From Phoebastria nigripes (lineage: Eukaryota; Chordata; Aves; Procellariiformes; Diomedeidae): a DNA stretch of 64,000 nucleotides. The DNA lies in the NCBI GenBank assembly GCA_035582835.1, contig JAYKAV010001831.1:876373-940372 (forward strand), in the 5' to 3' direction. A model generated the notes under the pieces. It saw only the letters and a program-made list of their open reading frames with translations. It did no database searches and had not been told where the DNA came from. Made by a program: the position numbers and the translations under genes. This document shows positions 38,870 through 48,560 of the stretch, one piece after another (the stretch's first letter is position 1; each line of letters starts with the position of its first letter).

Positions 38870-38915
38870 GCCAAAATGTCAGTGTGCTGTGTGTATGAAT
38901 GCCAAAATGTCAGTG
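38870..38915. repeat. 15-base direct repeat, 31-base period
   Basis: GCCAAAATGTCAGTG occurs at 38870-38884 and again at 38901-38915. This looks like the remains of a tandem duplication. Confidence 0.85.
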
Positions 38916-39427
38916 CAGTTTGTTTAGTGACAGATAGGAAAAGCAGGGGGCCCTTGATGTTATTCAATATTATGAGTGATTTTCTCACGTTAGCAGCCCC
39001 TGCTGACTCTGTGCTGTTCTTTTGAAGGTGTTGTTTTCATGGATGCTACCAACAGATACCAAGAAGAGAGAAGGGGAGGTGGGGGAGGAAATAATAGGGA
39101 CACTGAAATAAGTGGTATCTAAACCTTAAGAGAAGCCAAATTCTTGGAAGGATTTTGGCAAAAGGCCTTTTATGGTCTCATCTGCCTTTCTTTTTTCTTT
39201 CTCCTCCTCCTCTCCATATGCTTTCCATAAACTTTCCAATTATTTTGAGATAAAGCTAACAAGAAGACACACTTAAAGAAATAGCTCACTGCTGATAAGG
39301 GTAGCACAGAGGCTGGGTTGCATGTGATTGGTGATAGCCATGCAATAATGAGTGAAGAACAGAGAAAATCCTGCCCCATCTCTGCTGTGGTGCCTAAACA
39401 ACACAGCACTCCTATTGCTCCAAGGGA

Positions 39428-39441
39428 TTTTTTTTTTTTTT
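39428..39441. repeat. T homopolymer, 14 bases
   Basis: An uninterrupted T run. On the minus strand it creates the lysine run of a spurious frame. Confidence 0.95.
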
Positions 39442-40109
39442 GGCAAATATTTCCTGGCTTTGCTTGAGCTGTCCATGTAACAGCCTGACATAGATGAGAC
39501 AAAGGTATAAGGTACAAAGAGAAGAGCAAGTTCAAAAAATCTAATGCAACCATGTCATTTATCTCCACCTTTCTCTGCAGGGAGTTACAGACAGTATTTC
39601 AGCAAACTATATAGTAACTACTGCAGTGGAACTTCATCATTTGGCAGCAGGTTGTCCTTCATGTCTTTCCTCTCCTTAAACATTCCCTGCAGCACCAGTC
39701 TTGCTATCTGGGCTAACAGCTAAAGCCTGCCAGATAGAGTTTTCCAAGAACACACCAAAAAATAGGCATTTCTGTGACTTTTCTTCCCAGCTTGTTCTAA
39801 ATGCTGTTTTCAATGTTTTTGTTATGTGCTAAATATACTTGTGAATAGAGCTAGGATAATTCTTTATCTAAAGTTTTTTACTAGTAGCTGAAAAATGCAA
39901 ACTCATTCCTGTAAAAAGAGTCTGAACTTGTGCCAAGTTAGTTGAGTCCTTTCAGCCAAAAAAAAACCTTGGAAAAAAGAACAAAATTCCCTTCCCTTCA
40001 GCACCCCAGTACATTCTGGACTAGCATCACTAGAATTGCAGCAGCTTAAAAGCAGTCACATAAAGCAGGCATAGCAAATATCATCACTTTGGCAAACTCT
40101 GAATGCACA

Positions 40110-40138
40110 GAGCTGGGGGGAACTGAGCTGGGGGAACT
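40110..40138. repeat. 14/15-base tandem duplication
   Basis: GAGCTGGGGGGAACT (40110-40124) is followed directly by GAGCTGGGGGAACT (40125-40138). The two units differ by one G in the G run. Confidence 0.9.
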
Positions 40139-42867
40139 GAGAAAGCTTCCCATATCTCACCCCAGATGTGTACACACTGGCCATATTAAGACTCCATTCT
40201 GGAATGAGTGTGTGCACCACAACCTGCTTTAACTGGAAGAAGACCCGAGTAAACAAGGAAACAGAGACTTTAATGCATTTGAATTGGCCCTCTGATGGGG
40301 GAATCAAAGGACCAAGAGTTTGGACTGCACCTGGAAAGATAAATCCATCCTATAGTTTAGACAAAGCTCTTAAAAAGGAGGATGCTGTAATGCTATCATA
40401 GCACTGACAGCTGTTACTACTGAAGCTTCTCAAAAGCCAGCTAAAATGCAGACTTACCTGGTCCAGCTTACGCACTACATTTTTTTTTGTTAGCACACTT
40501 TTAAAAACAGTACAAATAAGCTCTAAAACATTTTACTTCACGTGTGAGAAAACACACTGGTCAGATACTATATGAAAAAGAGACGATATATTTTAAGGTG
40601 CAGCAGCTTAGATTATACATTTAAATTATCAAAATAAAATTCAGTTAATGTTTGGAGGATTCCCTAACATTGGTTTAGTGGGTGCATGTGTGTTGAAACT
40701 GCCTGGGGGAGGAGGCAAGATATGGATGTATTTAGACCTTTCTATCAGGTAAAGTAACACAGACCAGTTTTGTATTTGTTCTAAATTACATTTTACAGAG
40801 GCATAGCAGCCTCTGAGTTAGGGGAGTGTAAACTCTCATAGTTGCTAACTTGTTTATATCTACATTTTCTTCATTTCATGTGAATAAACGGCTGCACAGA
40901 ATACTGGGCAACAGCAAATACAAATATTCATTTTACATAGTGATTCTTTCTAAGCTGGCCTTTCCACTTCCAAAATGACATTCTAGACCACACTCTCAAC
41001 CTGGGGAAATAAATAGAACTCTGTTGACTTGAAATAAGCATGGCATATTCAGTCCAAATCTTCCCCTGACCAGCGAACCTTTTATGTTTGCATATCTAGA
41101 CTCATAACGTCTTGTGTGTACCATGGTTGGGATCTGCCTAGATATCCATTCATGAAAAAGCTTCTTTCATGTACTAGAAACTACTGACATTGGAACAGGA
41201 GCAATTACAGTCTTGATTTTCTATTTGCCCATTCCTTTTGGGGGCAACACATGATCCTTCCAGCTGCATTGCCCTTACTGCACACACTGTTTAACAATGC
41301 CTCCTTTTTAGGCCATGGGTTGTGGGGCATAAGCAGAACTGCAAACCAAGATTCTTCCATTAAAATGGGATATTAAGGCATCATTCCAGTCTAAAAAAAG
41401 TTTGAAATATTCCTGATCACTTCCGCTTTCACATAGTAGTGTAGTGAAGTGCATGATATAACCTTAAACAATTAAATAATTAATGAAAAGCATNAGCACT
41501 GATGGATGCAGGCAGAAAGAGAAAGTTTTTATTTTACCACTTTGTGATAGCTTTTTTCCCCCTGCTTCTGACTTTCTGTTGACATTGGTGTTGCTTATCT
41601 TTTCCAGCCTCCCACACATATTGATTACCTCTCAAGCTGATGCCCTCTGTTCTCCCTTGACTTGCTGCTTTATCTGGCTCTGTAACACTTGTACACTTTA
41701 GTGACTTCTGTTTGTACACATTGGCCAAATTTATCCTTGGTTTACTGCCAAGGAGTTACATCAAGTATAAATTTGTCCATCTCAATCTTCCTTATTGCTT
41801 CTGAATTCAAGTTTCCAAACACAGACGAAGACTGCGTCCCCATGAAGAAGTAGGTATTTATAGCATAGGACCTGACCCTGCACACAGAGACAAACACCAG
41901 GCCTCTAATCAAAGCTACAGCTTCTTCATAAGCGCAAGCACATGATTTTAAGTCTGTGTCAGACTTCCTCACCCTCTGTCCTTCATCCCTACTTTTTATT
42001 CAACTGACAGGAAAAAGGGTATCAAAAGCTTCTGCCAGACTAATAAACAAATGTCTGTGTAGCATGTTCACCTACATGAGATCTGGCCTAAATGAACTTC
42101 TTCACAAGAATTAAACTTACATGTAGAAGGAGATTAGAACTTGTGAGAATCTCAGTATTTACCATCATTTCTTAATCACTCTATTTAAACTCATCACTGC
42201 AAATGATGAGCCTTTGAAATTTTGATGCTTTCATCCTATGCCAGAGTCCAACCCTTGCATATATGTTATCCAACATGCAAACAGGAAAACATAATTTCAG
42301 TTTTTATTATTCTTACATACCATTTTATTTTATTTGTTGTAATTTTTTTTTAAATTTTCTTTTTAAAAAGGATGAAAATGATGATTCGTTGCTTAAAACC
42401 ACAAAATTATGAAACTCGTTTAAAATTGCTCAGTTTTAAGTGATTTCTTTAAAAAAGAGGGAAAATAAACAGCAGAAACAGACATTTCTTATGTTTTAAA
42501 TATCTTAATCTTTCTCAATAATCTTGTTTCAATAACAATATTCTACTCTTGGTATTTAACATTGAAGAATTCCTTCTGCCATCTTTACTGTTTTCTTGTT
42601 GTAAAGTACCAGCTGTGATATGCATCTATCTACAGCTATCCACCTATCACATTTCTTTCACAAATGTGTATTGTAATTTAAGACGATATCTAATTTGTAA
42701 ATGTACCCTAAGACATTTCAGTAGGTGCCCTTAGATAAGATCCTAGAGTCAGAGATTCTGAATCTCTTGTACCTGCTGAGCTCATATACAAGTATTGAGA
42801 ATTACAAAGTCCTGAAGACAGTGGATAAGGTGAAAACAGAATGATTTAATTCATCAGATCCCATGAT

Positions 42868-43245
42868 GATAGAACTAGGGAGCAATTTATGAAACTTGTA
42901 GGAGATAATTTAAAGCAGATAAAATACGTCTTTATACAGCAGTCTGTGAATTTCTGGAACTTGCTGCCACAGGGATTGTGGACATAGGCATTACTAGCAG
43001 GTTCAGAAAGAGTTTAGAAAAATTAATCAGATCCTTAAAAGGACANCAAAAGGGCTAAGCAGGGCTATATTGCCTAATATTTAGGATACTGTGGAATTAT
43101 GAGAGGAATGGCCCTCAGCAGTGGTGAGGTTTACATGCTTTCCCAAAGCAGCATCTTGTACTGTCACCATCAGGCTGAATACTGGCCCAGAAGAAGGTTC
43201 ACTGGTCTGACCCAATAGGGTGTTTTTCTTCTTTATGAACATGGC
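42868..43245 (+). mobile_element. Ancient CR1/L3-type LINE 3' region
   Basis: The block GCAGTCTGTGAATTTCTGGA ACTTGCTGCCACAGGGATTG TGGACATAGGC, then GTTCAGAAAGAGTTTAGAAA AATTAATCAG, then CATCAGGCTGAATACTGGCC and GTTCACTGGTCTGACCCAAT AGGGTGTTTTTCTTCTTTATG, follows the old CR1/L3-type 3' region whose consensus includes 'aattcattgccacaggatgttgtgg', 'gggttggataaattcatgg' and 'tggaccattggtctgacccagtatggc'. That type is abundant in turtles and crocodilians and survives in birds only as old copies. It is much more diverged than the CR1 at 62730 and has one undetermined base at 43046. Confidence 0.8.
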
Positions 43246-45760
43246 ACTCCAGGATCTTTTCTGCACGTATGACATCTACCCTCAGCTACAGCCTTCACGT
43301 NAGTTTCAGGGAAGCCCAACATTAGTCCTCCTGTCTAGCCTTGCTTGCAGTGCCAGTTAGTCTAAGAGAGCAACCTGCAATAGGTTGTCCTGTCCNAGGC
43401 TGATCATCTCACAGCATCTGGAAGCATTAGGGATACATGGTGACAAATGAGAGCCAAACATGAACTGCCACATCTGCAAGTGCTTGCATGTTTAGGTATG
43501 TTCTGAGGACTTCATTTCAAACTGCCTCCACTTCCACACTCATGACATTTTCAAAGCCTTAACCCTTTGTGAATGTAGGGCTACTTTGAATACTAAACAC
43601 ATTTTAGCTGCAGATTTATGTCTTCAGACAAACACAGAGATTGCCACTGGCTGATGTTTACTCAAACAAATTTATATCACACTATTGACAATTTCTGCTG
43701 GAGAAGATAAAACTCTGTACTTCTCACTCTGCCTACAGATTGCTACTGTTACACTGCTGAGCACATAGCTTTTGGTGTGTATAACTACTGTACTGTGTGT
43801 GCACCTCCAAAGCTGATTTGAAGCCTTCTTTGCGACCTTGTGATCTTGAGCTGTCTGTATGCCACTGAGTCCTCCAGTGTAAGTTTGAGGAGGAAAATGT
43901 CCCCAGGGGATAGCTGAGGACTGTGCCAGGTTCCAGTGACACTTCAGCAGTGCCCTGCTTCTCCTGGGAGTGATACGGAAACCTCTGTGACAGCTTTACA
44001 CAGAGGTGAGTCTTCTGTGACTACCGGGGAAGTGTCACATCCAAGTAACACACATCTCTTGGGTCATAATGTAGCATAAATGATAGAATATCATTTATTT
44101 TTAAAGCACAATTCTTATTTTTTATATGCATAAAATATTGTAGTCCTTGTTATCAGAAGCAACAGTTTACTCAGTTTCCCTCTCATAGTACAGGAAAATG
44201 CTACTCAATTTGAAAGCATCTAAAACATGCAGCAAAAATTTTCAAATGAGATATACTTATTAATATATTTCCCTTTATAATTTTGCCTTCAGTGTTTCAT
44301 CCATTTTCCTTGAACTTTGCCTGTCTTTGGGGAAGACTGACAAAAATGGACAGACTTGCAGTGAATTTTGTTTTCTGGTTGCACATCTTCCTCTGCGCAC
44401 CTTTTGCACATGGATTTTCTTTCCAGATAATAACAAGCTACTTCATTCAAATTTATTGTAGTGGGAAAGAAATAGTAAAAATTTTTAATCAGTTCCCCAA
44501 TGAACTAACAGGTATTGTGCATGCAGTAAATTCATTCAGTTGTTCCGTGCAGTTGCTTTGTCTCTGAATAGGATAGAAAGGTAACAACATTAAGAAATAC
44601 TAATGTAATCACAGTAAAGGTTGTAAAAACTTAAGTAGTATGACTTCTGTTTTAATTAGCTTGTACAACATAACATTGAGGACAGCTTATTAATGCCAAT
44701 ATTTTTAAAGATGTGGAACCTTTCTCATCTTATTACTATGGTGTTCACTGTGATGCAATTACTCATTTTCATTTGTTTTTCCTGAAATAATCAATATAAA
44801 ACAATTTTCTCACAGTAATTATAAATATCACACATTTTATATATATGGTTACATTGGGATTTGCATATATTTTCAACAGTTTAATATAAAGCTGGAAAAT
44901 TAGGTTACACGTGGGTGAAAAATTTGACTTTAAGAAGTTTACATAATTCTTACTGCAATCATTGAGAAACATATCTTCCCTGACTAGCAGACATAGCAGG
45001 TAGAAAATAGAAAGCACCTTTTAAAGACATTTCTAATCATACCATGCAATCATCTAATGAAGACTTTGTGCATTAATAGTGTGAAAACCCACAAGTGATG
45101 ATTCCTTACTTTCTTTAGATTTATTCTCATCATAAACCACTTCACTGTTAGAAGTCTTTCCTTGTATTTATCTTACATTTCCCCTTTTTAAAACATTATT
45201 TTATTACACCACTGTATAATTTCGATTTGTTGTACTATATGCTTTCAATTATACTTCAAGTCCTTTTTATAATTTGCTGTGAGAATCTGACTTTTATGGT
45301 GTTTGTGAAATATCTTGATTCCTAGAGCAGTTTGGGAGCTAACAGTAATCAAAAAATCTAGATAAGAAACAGAACTTATTGAAAGCATTACATTCTAGTA
45401 CACGNTGTAATAAATTACATATTGCATATACTACTAGTACAGTAATTATATGTTGAATGTAGCCTGCAAAGAAGGAAGGTAGTTTGGAGACAATATATAG
45501 AAAGCTGATAGGTTTGGTTTTCCATATTCAAGTGAAATTTAGCTGTTATTTTCCAGACAGGTGTGATTTTCGTTAGTTTTTAGAGTAAATTAATGAAGAT
45601 ATTAAATTAATATATCAGTAACTACACGAGAAACACAAGGTCTGAAACCCTGAATATTTTACAGGTTTCTTTCTTTTTCCAGTGGGGATTCAGAAATGTG
45701 ATATTTTTTGTTATAATCCTTCTTGTTGACCTCATCAGGTTCTCAGAAGTGTTGTCAGTA
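43246..45760. other. No gene seen
   Basis: Contains the nested inverted repeats at 43936-44038 and a 94-codon Phe/Leu-rich frame at 44283-44567 with no family. Undetermined bases at 43301, 43396 and 45405. Confidence 0.55.
43936..44038. repeat. Nested inverted repeats
   Basis: The outer arms are GTGACACTTC (43936-43945) and GAAGTGTCAC (44029-44038). Inside is a perfect 9-bp stem, ACCTCTGTG (43981-43989) with CACAGAGGT (43999-44007), separated by a 9-base loop. Confidence 0.85.
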
Positions 45761-45764
45761 AGCA

Positions 45765-45935
45765 CTTGGCATTTACATCATGCTTCACAAACAAGGTCTG
45801 TCCAACTGTCCCATTTTTAGAGCAAAGAATTGGAGCACAGGGATGCAGAGTCTCACCTGTGATCAGGGAGCCTCCCAGGTCTCCAACCTTAAAATTAGGT
45901 GAGCTTTCCACTGCTGGCCTAAAGCTCCATCATTA
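45765..45935 (-). repeat. MIR-like ancient SINE remnant
   Basis: AACTGTCCCATTTTTAGAGC AAAGAATTGGAGCACAGGGA TGCAGAGTCTCACCTGTGAT CAGGGAGCCTCCCAGGTCTC CAACC ... CTGCTGGCCTAAAGCTCCAT aligns with the same reverse-complemented consensus, including the CCCATTTTACAGA, GAGGCACAGGGA, CACAGGGAGCC and CCCAGGTCTCC words. The 60-codon plus-strand frame at 45766-45948 is produced by this repeat. Confidence 0.55.
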
Positions 45936-47549
45936 TGGAGAGGAATGAGGGTATTTGTAACATAGAAAAAGTACACAGAAACATAGTCATCATTAATGGA
46001 GACTTGATCGGGAGAATAGAGCTCTGATATGAAGCATTTTCACTGTGCTGATGTCCTTCCTGGGATCTCCTATGGCTGATCACTAAAGAACAGATGGGAG
46101 AGCAGTTTGCCATGACTTGGGGCTAGCTTTGTTGTTGCTTGCTATTTCCTTGTCAAACACACTATGTGGTTATGAAACTAGGCTGCGTTTTCAAAGGGGA
46201 AAAAAGTGATATTTTACAAATTTACTCCCACCATAAAAGCCAAACTTCCTACTTTCAACATGCATGATGCACATAGTATGCAGTTTAAAATGCTAGCGAG
46301 TTTGGGTCTACCTCTGGGAGTAAAGTAGGCCTAAACCTGTTCTCTGTCATCCCCTCAACCACTCTAAAGTTTGAGTGTGAATACAGTATTCCGCTTATAC
46401 ATTGTGGCTATTATCTGAACTTGGGCTCAAGTGGGTGACCTGTGCAATGGCTTGGACCTCAGTCCAAGAATATATAATAAACTCCTAAATTAGTCAGACT
46501 TCCCTCACCAGATATGTATCTTGATATTTCTCACAGAACTCACGTTCTTGCCTGGTAGTTACAAGCCGAAAGCCATACCAGCAAAACAATGTGAATACCA
46601 ATGATATTAAAAAGGCAAGTACTGGAGGCTGTCTGCCTCCATTCAAATTTATTTGTTTTCTTCTGTACAACACACACAGTTTGAGAGTGTTCTTTCAACT
46701 CATGCTATAAAAGGATTTTGTCAGTTATGTTCTTTTATGTACAAGTTTACCACTGTACAGTCTCTCTTACATATGAAAATCAGCTACCAGTTTATTTCCA
46801 AAAAAGTAAACTTATGCTCATTTTGTGTCAAATATTCTGGAAGAGTACAACGGAATACTCCATAGCCAAAGAAGGCGTTTTCTTAAAGCCTGCATGAAAA
46901 GAACTACAGGGATTAAAATCATCAGTCCTGCATTGGGTATTATCAATCCTGAACCTCTAAATAGCAATAAGCCTTGGCTGGAATTCACATTCAAGCCTGT
47001 ATGACGGGAAATTTTGCATTTAGAATTGATGGTACCAGAAACCCCATGAATAATTATCATTAGATATTGACTAAACACTTAGGTTCTTTTGAAATCAATT
47101 TGTCTGGAGAGATTGATATACCCCTGGGCCACATTTAAACTGAATATAAAACATTGGCCTCCATCTGGTTTTGTACATAAGCTAAACCCAAATCAAGATG
47201 AGGGGATGAAGCATTTCTAAAAAATCCTGAGATGAGATGTAAGGGTTTGATTAGGCTCATCTGCTTTTCATAGCCCAGCTGAGAATTTCTGGGGCTAATT
47301 CTAAAGGGTAACAGTTTGATTGCAGCTTTCTTTTTAATGTATGAAATGTTTCAGGTGCAATTAATTTTGTTTACAATTATGCTAAATGAGGTGCCTAAGA
47401 TCCTCATATCTGAATATCATTAGATGATCAGGAGCCTTAAATGATGCATTTTCATGCTTCTCCCGTATATGCACATCTACCTATACTCAACTCTGTTTAT
47501 CTCCCTATCCTTTGAAAATCTCATTTCTGACATTTCTGTGGACTTCCAG

Positions 47550-47745
47550 GTCACTCAGAAAGCCACAGTCTGAGCCACATTTACAGGCCCAGCGCTCTGC
47601 AGAAGCAAAAGCTGTAAGACAGAACCAGCAGAAATACCTGTGGAATGGTGAAAGCGTCAGAAAATTACAGGTTGCAGAGTATTTCAGGGAAGAAGAGACC
47701 AAAGGTTCAAAGGCACAAAGTCTTATCAACTTACAGAAACACTGA
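47550..47745 (+). other. Acceptor followed by a 64-residue protein-like frame
   Basis: A strong acceptor (CATTTCTGTGGACTTCCAG) precedes a frame that stays open for 64 residues to a TGA at 47743-47745. The composition is unlike the surrounding AT-driven frames: about 16% Gln, 11% each Ala, Glu and Lys, and 9% Arg, with segments such as RSAEAKAVRQNQQKYLW and VAEYFREEETKGSKAQSL that could form a coiled coil. A possible donor inside (AAAGCT/GTAAGA near 47606) would give a shorter exon. No family is recognised. It could be a terminal or internal exon, a decayed retrocopy, or chance. It lies just left of another protein-like frame on the opposite strand. Confidence 0.25.
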
Positions 47746-47938
47746 GAGAAGAGGAAGGGAGGGAATTTGTGGAAAGCTTGTGGTGACACGAGTAGCATAT
47801 ATCTAAAAAGAAATCATCAGACTTTCTACAAATATTTTAAATTTTGGGTACATCTCTGAGCCTCCTGCTGGTAGAATTCACATCTTCATATGAATTCAAA
47901 TTAATTTGTGTTTGTGAAGGATAGCTAATGAGCAAATG

Positions 47939-48337
47939 CTAACGCACAGGTGCCGTTTTGGGTGCGTCGATTCCTTGAGCCCCACCTACACCTACAGCAT
48001 GGCCCCAGAGCAGACTCTGAGGGCCCTGGCTGGGGCTGCCGTGGGACAGGGGGAGGGTGGGCCCCTGGTGGGGCTGGTCAGGGTGGAGAAGGCTCAGTGG
48101 TGACCTCTGGACCCTGCTGAGAGGGTACCTGGGAGCCAGCAGGACCTCAGCAGGAATCCAGTCTCCCAGGAGGATTTCCTTCTCCACCCAGACTGCCCCT
48201 GGCCATCTGACTTTACTGCCCTTCAAGTCAGCACTGCGCTTCCCTTCATACTCTGCTAATTCTTCTGCATGGTGTGCAGTGGCCTGGGGATCCTCACGTA
48301 TTACTTCACTGTCCAGAGTGGTCATTACATACCACAA
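47939..48337 (-). other. 132-codon frame in GC-richer block; possible decayed or unknown coding sequence
   Basis: The frame is continuous for 132 codons from a non-ATG start; the first ATG lies at the fifth codon. Residues about 10-45 look protein-like (VIREDPQATAHHAEELAEYE, then GKRSADLKGSKVRWPGAVW), with normal Ala, Glu, Asp and Gly content. The second half, from about residue 75, becomes Pro/Ser/Gly/Gln-rich and looks like translated GC-rich DNA. The local block (about 47980-48130) is visibly GC-rich compared with its surroundings, which lowers the stop rate, so the open length alone is weak evidence. The other strand is also open for 99 codons at 48057-48356. I recognise no domain, and there is no clear splice acceptor at the left of the frame. 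Confidence 0.22.
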
Positions 48338-48429
48338 AACCTTAAGAACAATATGACTGCTTTGCTTCCTCCCTTAGCTGTAGAAAGCTCCTCAGCAGCG
48401 TCACAGGAATTGGCAAGAGGAGGGTGAGA

Positions 48430-48560
48430 AGCTCTATGCGTGGTAAATGTTGTTATCCTTACATTTCCTGTTGGCTACCTGCAGTAGAGAGATGCTAAGC
48501 AATTTGCTGATATCGTGGTTCCACAAGGTGGATGAGTCTAGTGTGCCTGGCACCAGGTAT
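48430..48560 (-). repeat. MIR-like ancient SINE remnant
   Basis: GTGGTAAATGTTGTTATCCT TACATTTCCTG ... GTAGAGAGATGCTAAGCAAT TTGCTGATATCGTGGTTCCA CAAGGTGGATGAG resembles the part of the MIR consensus reading 'ggtaggtgttattatccccattttacag ... cagagaggctaagtgacttgcccaaggtc'. Weak and diverged. Confidence 0.4.

Larger units (their letters stand above)
37580..42865. other. No gene seen
   Basis: Only short duplications (38870, 40110) and a T run. The 132-codon minus-strand frame at 39170-39568 contains lysine and arginine runs coded by homopolymer tracts and is rejected. Undetermined base at 41494. Confidence 0.6.

Noticed and set aside
39170..39568. 132-codon minus-strand frame
   Set aside because: Contains lysine and arginine runs coded by a T14 tract and a CT-rich stretch on the plus strand; no domain.
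45766..45948. 60-codon plus-strand frame
   Set aside because: Falls entirely on a MIR-like repeat remnant.
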